This document shows positions 1 to 7,019 of a stretch of DNA of 17,304 nucleotides, piece after piece; the stretch's first letter is position 1, and the number at the start of each line of letters is the position of its first letter. This DNA is from Candidatus Moranbacteria bacterium UBA2206 (lineage in GTDB: Bacteria > Patescibacteriota > Minisyncoccia > Moranbacterales > UBA2206): the NCBI GenBank assembly GCA_002328565.1, contig DCUU01000034.1, positions 1 through 17,304 on the forward strand, given 5' to 3'. The position numbers and the translations under genes were made by a program. Below the pieces are notes generated by a model. The model worked only from the letters and a program-made list of their open reading frames with translations, ran no database searches and had not been told where the DNA came from.

Positions 1-2068
1 ATTGGTCTTGGAGTTGGAGACAAATGGTGGAAGGGTCGATGTTGTTGAGGTCTCTGGTGGGGGTGGAGTTGTAGGCTTCGTAGTTAGTGGTGGTAAGATT
101 AGTTTCACAATCTGTTTGGTCTTCTCCTTGAGCGAGTTTCATTTGCATTAGATTAGTGTCGTCTTCGTTGGCAGTGATATTGATTTGGGCAGGGTCAATA
201 GAAGCGTCAAGGGTGAAGGTGGGGATGGTGGGGACTTTTGTATCAATAGTGAAATTATCGGAAGCCATTTCATCCGTGCTATTGGCGGCTTCGTTGTCAT
301 CCACGATTACTTGGATTTTGGCGTCAGCTTCAAAAGTAGTGGTGGAGATGCCAGCTTCGCAACTTGGATCCCAAGTAGCACCATACTGAGTGAAGGTGTC
401 TTGATTGACTGCTTTGTCGACAAGATCTTCTGCTCCCAAAAAGCAATTAGCGGTCGTGTTATTCCAAGAAGTTCCACCGTCGAGAGAATATTGGAAACTA
501 GGAGTGACAAAGCCACGAGTGACTGTGCCAGATAATGTATCGGGATCTTTGGTTTCATAAAGAATATCAACATTACCAGAAGAATTAGGCACGGCTGAAA
601 CAGCTTGCACTTCTGGAGCGCCGTTGACGACATAGGTGATTTGAACTTGGGAAACAGTTGGGGAAATTCCACCGGAAGCAGAGAGTTCCACTTTGTATTG
701 AAAATATTGATCACCTACTGCATCTTTCATTCCGGCAGGAATGACAGAGCTGTCACAATCGACTGTTCCGTTTTCTCGAGAACATCCTTGGGTAATTCCA
801 GATCCATTGGAAACTGCGACTTGCGTCCAAACAGCGCTTGAAAGATTAGCCAGATTTGAAGCACTGCGCAAAGACAAAGCGACTTGGGCTCCGCTGGGTA
901 ATGCTGAATCTTCAATCCAACTTACTCTGCCCAGAGCGTTGTCAGGAGCAGTGGAATTATAGGGGGAAGAAATTAAATTAGCCAAATCTTCTGTATAAAT
1001 ATGGGCGTCATAAAAAATCGGCGTCACATTCGTGTTGTCCGTTCCCAGAGTAACTTGGTATTGAATATATCGCTCGCCATCATCCACGCAATTATTTTCA
1101 GAAATATCGACATTGTTAGAAACCAAAGCACAAGTTGACCAAGCCGGAGCAGTGCTCATATTTGAATTTGAATCAGTTCGCACTTTCACCGAAAGAGAAG
1201 TATTGGGCAAAACATTATCATTCCAACTTATTTGACTATAACCAGTGAGAGATGAAGTATAAATTTTACTGGTATATGTTTCTTGATAAGTCCTCGCAGA
1301 AGTTGTCGGCAAATCATAATCAAAATTGACTCTTGAAATCTCAGGCAAACTACTACCCCCGATTGAATCGGAAACTAAAATCGCTTTATATTGAAAATAT
1401 CGATCACTGGCATTGTCTTGGAATATCGCATCAATTGCTTCACTACCAGAGAAATCCGTGAAAAAACTTTCCCGATTGCATCCCGCCCCCGCATTATCCG
1501 GTCCGCACCAATTTGACCAAGTTGATCCATCAGTTGAAGTGCGAATTTGAAAAAGCACATTTCCCCCATTCAAACTTTCAGTCCAATCAAGACTTTGCAA
1601 AGTGTTTCTTGAATCTTGCGAATCAAAAACAGAAGAAATTAGCGTGGAAACATTTGTTTGAAAATTTATATCATAAAAAGTTGGTGTCAGATTTGGGTTA
1701 TTTGTTCCAAGGGTAATTTGATATTGCAAATACCTTTCACCGTCCGCTACGCAATTATTAGTGGAAATATCACTCCCGCTAACTATCGCTGTACAACTTG
1801 CCCACGCCGTTGCCGTGCTCATATCAAAAGATGAATCTGTTCGCACTTTGACCACCACAGAAGTTCCAGCAGGAGTCGTATCTGCATTCCAGCTAGCATT
1901 GCCATATTGAACCAAATAATCATTATCAATAATTTGCGAAGTGAAAGTCTCCTCATAAGTCGCCGCAGAAACTCCGCTTATTCCCCAGAAAAACAGCGCA
2001 GAAAATACCAGGCAAAATATTATTGCTTGAGAAAATTGATTTGATTTATGTATTACTATCTTTTTCAT
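1..2068 (-). CDS. Large secreted multi-domain surface protein (3' end outside window)
   Basis: The frame is open from ATG at 2068 to the left edge with no stop, giving 689 visible residues. Residues 1-36 form a signal peptide: a short basic start (MKKIVIHK), a hydrophobic stretch, then VSAATYEE. The mature part is built of alternating beta-rich modules, A-B-A-B. The A modules (about residues 35-140 and 255-360) share TYxETxTS, VKVRTDS, AW..C, NNCV.DGERY.QYQ.TLGT and TP.FYD. The B modules share LISS, a W-centred strand, and YFQYK...LS near the end. An Ig/FN3-like region follows, with a TK(V/D)P-type linker. It is probably exported and repetitive, with an adhesive or structural role; no enzyme motif is visible. 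It starts 52 bp after the RT1 stop on the same strand, so it may be co-transcribed with DGR1. No strong ribosome binding site is seen. The C-terminus lies outside the window. Confidence 0.85.
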   Translation of the reverse strand, partial: MKKIVIHKSNQFSQAIIFCLVFSALFFWGISGVSAATYEETFTSQIIDNDYLVQYGNASWNADTTPAGTSVVVKVRTDSSFDMSTATAWASCTAIVSGSDISTNNCVADGERYLQYQITLGTNNPNLTPTFYDINFQTNVSTLISSVFDSQDSRNTLQSLDWTESLNGGNVLFQIRTSTDGSTWSNWCGPDNAGAGCNRESFFTDFSGSEAIDAIFQDNASDRYFQYKAILVSDSIGGSSLPEISRVNFDYDLPTTSARTYQETYTSKIYTSSLTGYSQISWNDNVLPNTSLSVKVRTDSNSNMSTAPAWSTCALVSNNVDISENNCVDDGERYIQYQVTLGTDNTNVTPIFYDAHIYTEDLANLISSPYNSTAPDNALGRVSWIEDSALPSGAQVALSLRSASNLANLSSAVWTQVAVSNGSGITQGCSRENGTVDCDSSVIPAGMKDAVGDQYFQYKVELSASGGISPTVSQVQITYVVNGAPEVQAVSAVPNSSGNVDILYETKDPDTLSGTVTRGFVTPSFQYSLDGGTSWNNTTANCFLGAEDLVDKAVNQDTFTQYGATWDPSCEAGISTTTFEADAKIQVIVDDNEAANSTDEMASDNFTIDTKVPTIPTFTLDASIDPAQINITANEDDTNLMQMKLAQGEDQTDCETNLTTTNYEAYNSTPTRDLNNIDPSTICLQLQDQ

Positions 2069-2120
2069 TTTAAATTCTTTGAATAATCCTTATTTGTGCG
2101 TAATTTTTTTTATTTTATTT

Positions 2121-3341
2121 TCATGCTACCTCATTTTCCATAAAATTAAAAGCGAAAACCTTGTTTTCTCTTTTGAATATTCGGCAATACTTGAAATCAA
2201 TATAAAAATAATTGTAGAATAAAATGGAAAGCTCCTTAGTGAGAATCTTTTTTCGCAAATTATATGAATTATAGTGTTTCATCATCCCTAGCACTGAATT
2301 GATAAATGACAAAAAACTCTCCGCCTCTTCCCTGTTTAGTAGATTCTTTTTTTGCCAGAGATATCTATTCCATCCCACAATTTTCTTTCTGGCATTGCCT
2401 TTATTTTTGTTTTTTATATAAATCCGAAAAGGCTTCAGATAAACGCCAAGAAAATCCACTCCTTTGGAAAAATGCTGGAGATAAATTTTTATCGGATGAA
2501 GTTTTAGTAGTAAATTTTTCAGAATATATTCTCTAATTGACAAAATTATTTTTTTCAAGAAATCTTTGCTTTGGTGAATAATGACAAAATCATCCACATA
2601 TCGGCCATAATATTTGCATTTCAAAACATAGCTCACGAAATAATCCAGATCATTCAAATAAACATTGCCGAAAAGTTGTGAGGTCAAATTGCCAATCGGC
2701 AATCCGCTGTTCTTCTCGCAATGGAAAAGTGACTTCGATTTCGGCAAATTATCCCAATCACTGGCTTTGCCTTTGATTTTGCAATTCTTAGTTGGGTCAC
2801 TATAAATTGTTTTTTGGATAAGACCCAAAACAAGATTAAAATCAAAATCCAATCCGGTTTTTTCTTTTTGCAAAAGTAGTCTTTTTTTCACTTGATTATA
2901 CAAAATATCCTTATTAATTGACATAAAATATCCACTAATATCCAATTTCAAAATATAGCAATCCTTTTTATAATTTTGCGAACAAGAACGAATGAAATGA
3001 TCCACTCTTCTTATCCCGCAACGCACTCCTTTGCCATTCCGACAACTATATGAATCATAGATGAAATGTTTTTCAAAAATTGGGTTGATGTAGTTATATA
3101 TAAAATGATGAACAATTCTGTCCCGAAAATCGGCCGCGAAAATTTCTCTTTTTATCGGTTTGTTAACGACAAAGCAAATGCTTCGACCGGGTTGATATTT
3201 TCCAGAAACAATATCTTCATACAATTTGAAAATATTTTCTTCAAACTTTTCTTCAAATTTCATAGCGCTGAAAGTTTTTCGCTTGTTTTTTCGAGCATCG
3301 AAATAGGCTTGGAATAAATCTTCTAATAATTTTTCATTCAT
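2121..3341 (-). CDS. DGR reverse transcriptase 1 (RT1)
   Basis: This 406-aa reverse transcriptase should copy the TR1 RNA with misincorporation at adenines, for mutagenic homing into VR1. Visible motifs are the catalytic Asp in LKLDISGYF (D134), the DGR-type GLPIGNLTSQ (213-222) where retroviral and group II enzymes carry other residues, and the catalytic YVDD (248-251). SKGVDFLGVYLKP is the thumb-side motif. A 30-residue insert before GLPIG (SDPTKNC...KSLFHCEK) separates it from RT2. The frame is open upstream through TR1 to an ATG at 3698, but I start it at MNEKLLEDLF (3341), because everything upstream is TR1 and its flanks and homologues begin near here. A GGAGGG lies 28 nt upstream, in a hairpin arm, and no closer Shine-Dalgarno site is seen. 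The gene ends with TGA. Identification as a DGR-type RT is firm; the start is less so. Confidence 0.95.
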   Translation of the reverse strand: MNEKLLEDLFQAYFDARKNKRKTFSAMKFEEKFEENIFKLYEDIVSGKYQPGRSICFVVNKPIKREIFAADFRDRIVHHFIYNYINPIFEKHFIYDSYSCRNGKGVRCGIRRVDHFIRSCSQNYKKDCYILKLDISGYFMSINKDILYNQVKKRLLLQKEKTGLDFDFNLVLGLIQKTIYSDPTKNCKIKGKASDWDNLPKSKSLFHCEKNSGLPIGNLTSQLFGNVYLNDLDYFVSYVLKCKYYGRYVDDFVIIHQSKDFLKKIILSIREYILKNLLLKLHPIKIYLQHFSKGVDFLGVYLKPFRIYIKNKNKGNARKKIVGWNRYLWQKKNLLNREEAESFLSFINSVLGMMKHYNSYNLRKKILTKELSILFYNYFYIDFKYCRIFKRENKVFAFNFMENEVA

Positions 3342-3363
3342 AATTTTTTTAATAATCTCGCTA

Positions 3364-3408
3364 TTCCCTCCATTTTTAATAATGGAGGGAAATATGTTTC
3401 GCGAAACA
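3364..3408 (-). other. Hairpin and palindrome between TR1 and RT1
   Basis: Just 3' of TR1 in coding orientation lie a 14-bp perfect palindrome (3395-3408, TGTTTCGCGAAACA) and an 11-bp perfect inverted repeat (3364-3374 with 3381-3391, TTCCCTCCATT) around a 6-nt loop. Five bases separate TR1 from the palindrome. In known DGRs the spacer after TR is a structured part of the template RNA, needed for cDNA priming; I infer the same role here. The hairpin lacks a T-run, so it does not look like a terminator. Confidence 0.6.
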
Positions 3409-3412
3409 GACC

Positions 3413-3594
3413 AATCCTTGAGGCATCGAACAGAAAACCCGTTCGCCTGGTCATTCTCATTCCGATTGACCGTGGCATTCGTGCTATTCAGATTCCGATT
3501 CCAAGCATTACTGCCAGACACCGTAGAAGACCAGAAGTTCGCGTTCGTGCTGAGATTAGCGAAGGAACCATCGGTATTGCGGTTGCCGGCAAGC
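3413..3594 (-). repeat. Template repeat TR1 of DGR1
   Basis: These 182 bp align without gaps to VR1 at 4216-4397 (offset 803). They differ at 16 positions: 3443, 3455, 3466, 3467, 3479, 3482, 3488, 3493, 3494, 3499, 3538, 3539, 3544, 3545, 3577 and 3578. Every one is T on the plus strand, which is A in the coding strand. The changes are 11 A to T, 3 A to G and 2 A to C. None of the other 138 non-A positions differs, while about 44 adenines are present. The changed bases sit mainly in AAC/AAT (Asn) codons. The last 30 bp at the 3' side (3413-3442) are identical and probably hold the IMH/IMH* equivalent. The repeat lies between avd1 and RT1, the classic position. Confidence 0.97.
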
Positions 3595-3597
3595 CCT

Positions 3598-3678
3598 AAC
3601 AGTCGCTTGTTGTTCAAATCATCCTGCCGGATAAATTGAATTTTTTGCATTCCTGGCATTTTTTGCCAGAGGACTGTT
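3598..3678 (-). other. Structured leader of TR1 RNA
   Basis: Between the avd1 stop and TR1 there is a 7-bp inverted repeat, AACAGTC (3598-3604) with GACTGTT (3672-3678). It encloses a 6-bp hairpin, CTGGCA (3653-3658) with TGCCAG (3664-3669). The arms begin only 4 bases from the TR1 boundary. A fold of the template RNA next to TR is plausible, but this is inferred from base pairing alone. Confidence 0.4.
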
Positions 3679-3739
3679 GGATTGATTTTTAGGCTCACTT
3701 ATTTTCACCATTTTGACAAAAATAATTCCGGCCCAAAAA

Positions 3740-4078
3740 TCACTTTTGGCTTTTTTGCCAGCCTGTCAGTTGCTTGGAAACATTTTCTATTTTCAAATTA
3801 ATGTGCGTGAATTTCTTGATGCCGATTTCTTTCAAATCATGAAGAATTCTGACATACAATCTAATCATTTCCAATTTTTCTCTTGATTCAATTATAATTT
3901 CTTTCTTATCATAAACTCTATTGGCTCGATAGATTCCCACGAGCAAATCAATCGTGTCTTTTTTCAGATCTTGCCCAATCGTATATTTATATTCTCGTGA
4001 TAAATCTTTGGAAAAAATAAATATTTCCAAAAGCAACTCATAACTGGCTTTGTGAACTGGCAGGCTGGAATAAATCAT
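3740..4078 (-). CDS. avd: DGR accessory variability determinant 1 (Avd, four-helix bundle)
   Basis: This 112-aa, helix-rich, basic protein fits the Avd / four-helix-bundle family. Signatures are the early YELLLEIFIFSKDLSREYKYTIGQDLKKD segment (helix 1 to helix 2), the middle EKLEMIRLYVRILHDLKEIG, and the C-terminal INLKIENVSKQLTGWQKSQK. Avd pentamers bind the DGR RT and template RNA and are essential for retrohoming in the Bordetella phage system. The gene sits between the target/VR1 and TR1 on the same strand as RT1, the canonical DGR order. AAGG lies just before the ATG at 4078 as a weak ribosome binding site. A GC-rich hairpin (CCGCC at 4102-4106, GGCGG at 4111-4115) precedes it. Family and context agree, so the call is firm. 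Confidence 0.9.
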   Translation of the reverse strand: MIYSSLPVHKASYELLLEIFIFSKDLSREYKYTIGQDLKKDTIDLLVGIYRANRVYDKKEIIIESREKLEMIRLYVRILHDLKEIGIKKFTHINLKIENVSKQLTGWQKSQK

Positions 4079-4159
4079 AAACCTTGTTAATTTTATCCCG
4101 ACCGCCTAACGGCGGAAGAAAATAAAACAAATAAATTCAAATAAATACTAATAAATTTT

Positions 4160-4214
4160 ACCCCGTGAAATCCGAAGTATTCGGAAGTGGCAACGCCACT
4201 TATTTCACTGGGGT
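4160..4214 (-). other. Three-way-junction cruciform directly after VR1
   Basis: The outer stem ACCCC+GTGAAAT (4160-4171) pairs with ATTTCAC (4202-4208) and GGGGT (4210-4214), leaving one bulged base at 4209. Inside are two perfect hairpins: CCGAA-GTA-TTCGG (4172-4184) and AAGTGGC-AAC-GCCACTT (4185-4201). All 55 bases are accounted for. The structure starts at the stop codon of the target gene, just 3' of VR1, and TR1 has no matching copy. Known DGRs carry a hairpin or cruciform at this place that marks VR as the recipient of cDNA. There is no T-run, so it is unlikely to be a terminator. Confidence 0.8.
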
Positions 4215-5188
4215 TAATCCTTGAGGCATCGAACAGAAAACCCGTACGCCTGGTCATACTCATTCCGAGAGACCGTGGCATACGAGCTATACAGAAGCCG
4301 ACTCCAAGCATTACTGCCAGACACCGTAGAAGACCAGAAGAACGCGAACGTGCTGAGATTAGCGAAGGAACCATCGGTACCGCGGTTGCCGGCAAGCAAG
4401 CCATTAAATCCGGAGGAACCACCGGTTTTGAGAGCTGTTCCAGCTGGATCACAACTCCAAAGATTAACTCGATTTGGGTCGCAAGCACTGGGTGATAGAT
4501 AATCATCCAAAATATGTTGTTGGGCATCGGTCGGAATGTGCCAACCAACAGGACAAATTCCTTGTGCTCCCGCCGTCGTGACATATTGCATTGCTTCGTT
4601 CCATTGATATAGTCCGCCATAGGTGGTGCAGTTGGCGTCCAGATTATTGTAGCAATATTTTTCAATAGTAGAGTTATTCGTTTGGTTTGATGTCCCCGCA
4701 ATTCTTGTTCCGATGTTCAGATTGGATGCCATCCAACATTGAGTGCCGATAAGAACGGTGGGATAGGAGGTGCCAGCTGAATCGACCACTCGATTAGTTC
4801 CACACGTCCAAGAAAATTTCATCTCATCCGCGCTGTTGTTGATGGTGATATTAGCATTGCTAAAACTTCCTTGCGCAAATTCCGCCGAGCTGGCTTCCGA
4901 AACATCCTGTGTCCCAGTCGTCATCGTAATTTTCCCCTCCCCCGTTATCTCAGCATTCGAATCCTTCGAAAAAAACTTCGTCCAAAGAGTTCGGTTATCC
5001 GTGTGATTAGCAACAGCTCCCGTATCCGCCCCACCACTCCAACTCGCCTGAAGCCAACCATAGGTCGCACCCTTAGCAAAATAATTCGCCGAAAAGAAAA
5101 CCGCGCTTCCTACCAAGAGAAAAATTCCCACAGAAACAACTTTCATTTTTTTGCTAGAGAAGAGTTTGTTTTTCAGTTTACTTAACAT
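4214..5188 (-). CDS. DGR1 variable target protein: anchored surface protein with FISUMP (CLec-like) domain
   Basis: The protein has 324 aa. Residues 1-40 carry a basic start and one hydrophobic segment (VVSVGIFLLVGSAVFFSANYF), so it is secreted or membrane-anchored. Next comes ATYGWLQASWSGGADTG (about 42-58), shared with the small protein encoded upstream. From about residue 140 it matches the FISUMP family (Fibrobacter succinogenes major paralogous domain): IGTQCWMASNLNIGT, YGGLYQWNEAMQY, GICPVGWHIPTD, GLLAGNR..DGSF, FWSST and GFSVRCLKD. The C-terminal 61 residues are encoded by VR1. Variable residues are 270, 281, 283, 296, 298, 300, 302, 303, 307, 311 and 315 (now G, F, F, S, L, Y, S, Y, S, Y, Y), replacing TR-encoded Asn, or Thr at 302. 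These should line a ligand-binding face. The ligand is unknown. Confidence 0.93.
   Translation of the reverse strand: MLSKLKNKLFSSKKMKVVSVGIFLLVGSAVFFSANYFAKGATYGWLQASWSGGADTGAVANHTDNRTLWTKFFSKDSNAEITGEGKITMTTGTQDVSEASSAEFAQGSFSNANITINNSADEMKFSWTCGTNRVVDSAGTSYPTVLIGTQCWMASNLNIGTRIAGTSNQTNNSTIEKYCYNNLDANCTTYGGLYQWNEAMQYVTTAGAQGICPVGWHIPTDAQQHILDDYLSPSACDPNRVNLWSCDPAGTALKTGGSSGFNGLLAGNRGTDGSFANLSTFAFFWSSTVSGSNAWSRLLYSSYATVSRNEYDQAYGFSVRCLKD
4216..4397 (-). repeat. Variable region VR1 of DGR1
   Basis: This is the recipient copy of TR1, 182 bp long, ending at the target's stop codon. All 16 differences from TR1 replace a TR adenine. Eleven codons are altered, ten of them AAY in TR1 (for example AAT to TCT, CTT or GGT) and one ACG to TCG. 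Invariant framework codons (FWSSTVSGSNAW, GFSVRCLKD) are preserved. Homology stops sharply at 4397/3594 on the 5' side and at 4216/3413 on the 3' side. Confidence 0.97.
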
Positions 5189-5360
5189 AGTATTTTGAAA
5201 TAATTTAATTATATTTTTTGATAATTTTATAATTTTTGTAATTTTTTTAATAAACTCTTAATTTTTAATTTCTAAGCTTCTTCTTTTCAGTATGGTTTAA
5301 AAATTTTGATTTATAGTTTATTTACAAAATTAAAAATTGAGAATTATAAAATTGTTTTTA

Positions 5361-5699
5361 TTACGGCAAATCCAAACTCACTTGATCTCCAGTGGTGAGA
5401 GTTCCGGAACTTTCGCCGGCAGAAAAATCAGTGGAGGAAGTATGTTCCAGAGAAGTAACTTCGGAGATGATAGAAACGCTGTCTCCCGTAGAAACACTAG
5501 AATCTACCGCGCTGTATTGCGACCAACCATTATTATCCGTACCATGTTGAGCAGTAGTAGAAGTTAGAGAACTCCAGGTTGTTTGCATCCAACCATAAGT
5601 AGCCGCTTTGGCGATGTAGTCGCGATAAATAAACAAGCCGACTAGAGCGACCAAAAAGACACTCGACAAAATTACCACTTTCTTTTTGTTGATTTTCAT
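5361..5699 (-). CDS. Small secreted/anchored protein, paralogue of the DGR1 target N-terminus
   Basis: This 112-aa protein has a basic start (MKINKKK), a hydrophobic segment at about residues 8-27 (VVILSSVFLVALVGLFIY), then AKAATYGWMQTTWSSL and HGTDNNGWSQY. That is the same layout as the DGR1 target (AKGATYGWLQASWS, then HTDNRTLWTKF), and both continue with a Ser/Thr-rich segment containing SSxxFxxGS/ESSGT. It lacks the FISUMP and VR part and stops with TAA soon after the shared module. AAGGG about 9 nt before the ATG is a usable ribosome binding site. It is the first gene after the promoter at 5793-5820 and lies 172 bp upstream of the target. It may be a companion surface protein or a shortened duplicate. 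Function is unknown. Confidence 0.75.
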   Translation of the reverse strand: MKINKKKVVILSSVFLVALVGLFIYRDYIAKAATYGWMQTTWSSLTSTTAQHGTDNNGWSQYSAVDSSVSTGDSVSIISEVTSLEHTSSTDFSAGESSGTLTTGDQVSLDLP

Positions 5700-5792
5700 A
5701 TTTTTTACCCTTACGGGTTAAATTAATTAATTATTATTTTATACTTATACGCGAAAAAATAGTTAGACATTTCTAACATTTCTTACAACTAA

Positions 5793-5820
5793 ATTATACC
5801 ATATTTTTTTCCATTGACAA
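5793..5820 (-). promoter_or_regulatory. Sigma70-like promoter for the DGR1 unit
   Basis: On the minus strand there is TTGTCA (5820-5815), a 16-bp spacer, and a perfect TATAAT (5798-5793) with an extended TG one base before it. Transcription would start near 5785 and read into the 112-aa protein, target 1, avd, TR1 and RT1. The leader contains a small hairpin (ACCC-TTAC-GGGT, about 5708-5719). On the plus strand the same bases read TTGACA (5814-5819), a possible -35 for ychF, but no clear -10 follows. Confidence 0.7.
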
Positions 5821-5852
5821 AGCAACTTTATCCATACACAATAACTTTAGTA

Positions 5853-5955
5853 TTGTCATTCCCGTGAAAACGGGAATCCAGTCTTAAATCATTAAATTTT
5901 TACACTAGATCCCCGCAGGAGTTTATACTCGCGAAAGCGGGTGCGAGGATGACAA
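5853..5955. repeat. REP/MITE-like element with 7-bp terminal inverted repeats
   Basis: The ends are TTGTCAT (5853-5859) and ATGACAA (5949-5955). Inside are a hairpin ATTCCCG-TGAAAA-CGGGAAT (5858-5877) and a second arm pair CCCGC (5912-5916) with GCGGG (5937-5941). The GTCATTCCCG...CGGGAATCC core resembles the dispersed dRS3/REP-type palindromes known in many bacteria. The element abuts ychF and supplies an in-frame ATG at 5949. No transposase is present. Confidence 0.6.
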
Positions 5956-5966
5956 GCGTTAATCTT

Positions 5967-7019
5967 ATGCCCCTAAAAATTGGAATTGTCGGACTGCCGA
6001 ATGTTGGTAAATCTACTCTTTTTAAAGCTCTGACCAAAAATCCGGTGGATATTCAAAATTATCCCTTTTGCACTATCGAACCTAATGTTGGGATTGTGAA
6101 AGTGCCTGATATTCGCTTGGAAAAACTCGCCGAGATGTCTCATAGCGCCAAAATTATCCCGACTGTTATCGAATTTGTCGATATCGCGGGACTAGTCAAA
6201 GGCGCCTCCACAGGGGAAGGTTTGGGCAATAAATTTCTGGCCAACATTCGCGAAGTAGATGCGATTGTGCAGGTGGTGCGAGATTTTCAAAATTCTGACA
6301 TCATCCATGTACACAATAAAATTGACCCCGAAGAAGATATTGAGATAATCAACACTGAACTAATCATCGCCGATCTCGAAACCGTCAAAAAAGTTCAAAT
6401 TAGAGTTGAGAAAGACGCTCGTGGAAACAAAAAAGGCGCTTCAGAACAATTGGTAATTTTGCAAAAAATTAGAAAAAACCTAGAAGAAGGAAAATTAGCC
6501 AATGAAACCGTCTTGGATTTATCCGAGGAAAACACCGAACTTATCATTCGCGAACTTTCTCTATTGACTATGAAACCATTTCTTTATGCATATAATGTTT
6601 CCGATATCAACCAAAAACTTACTGATGATCTGGAAAAAAGAAACCACGTAAAATTAGACATAAAAATCGAAGAAGAACTTTTGGAAATGACAACCGAGGA
6701 AGCGGAGGAGTTAGAAATAAAATCCAACTTAGACCAACTTATTCTCAAAGCTTATGAAATTTTAGGTCTCATCACCTTCCTCACTACAGGCGAAGATGAG
6801 ACTCGCGCTTGGACAATTCGAAAAAATTCCACCGCCCCGATTGCCGGCACAGCTATTCACAATGATTTTAAGGATAAATTTATCCGCGCCGAAGTAATTG
6901 CTTGGGATGAGCTTTTGGCCGTTGGATCATGGAGCAAAGCTCGAGAGATTGGCAAACTCCGCACGGAAGGCAAGGAATATGTCGTGCAAGACGGCGATGT
7001 GATTGAGTTTAAGATATAA
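5967..7019 (+). CDS. ychF: Redox-/ribosome-associated ATPase YchF (OLA1 family, TRAFAC/Obg)
   Basis: The protein has 350 aa and is full length for the family. G1 is GLPNVGKST (residues 9-17). NYPFCTIEPNVG is the switch I region and DIAGLVKGAS the G3 region. NVSD replaces the usual NKxD, as expected for YchF, which prefers ATP. The C-terminal half holds TTGEDETRAWTIRK, then the TGS domain with AGTAIHNDFKDKFIRAEVI and ending VQDGDVIEFKI. It is a cytosolic nucleotide hydrolase that binds ribosomes and is linked to stress responses. I prefer the start MPLKIG at 5967. An in-frame ATG at 5949 lies inside the repeat element's right end and adds six unconserved residues. The gene converges on RT2, sharing 11 bp at the 3' ends, and separates the two DGRs. 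Codon and base use are unremarkable. Confidence 0.96.
   Translation: MPLKIGIVGLPNVGKSTLFKALTKNPVDIQNYPFCTIEPNVGIVKVPDIRLEKLAEMSHSAKIIPTVIEFVDIAGLVKGASTGEGLGNKFLANIREVDAIVQVVRDFQNSDIIHVHNKIDPEEDIEIINTELIIADLETVKKVQIRVEKDARGNKKGASEQLVILQKIRKNLEEGKLANETVLDLSEENTELIIRELSLLTMKPFLYAYNVSDINQKLTDDLEKRNHVKLDIKIEEELLEMTTEEAEELEIKSNLDQLILKAYEILGLITFLTTGEDETRAWTIRKNSTAPIAGTAIHNDFKDKFIRAEVIAWDELLAVGSWSKAREIGKLRTEGKEYVVQDGDVIEFKI

Noticed and set aside
307..714. Open frames on both strands within 1-2068 (for example 307-714 minus)
   Set aside because: They lie in other frames of the long secreted protein, whose 689-codon frame has signal peptide and repeat modules.
2121..3698. A 525-codon frame as one RT protein
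   Set aside because: The first 119 codons are TR1 and its flanks; the conserved RT body starts at 3341.
4093..4701. A 202-codon minus-strand frame over VR1 and the cruciform
   Set aside because: It is out of frame with the FISUMP target and has no recognisable motifs; it also crosses non-coding DGR structure.
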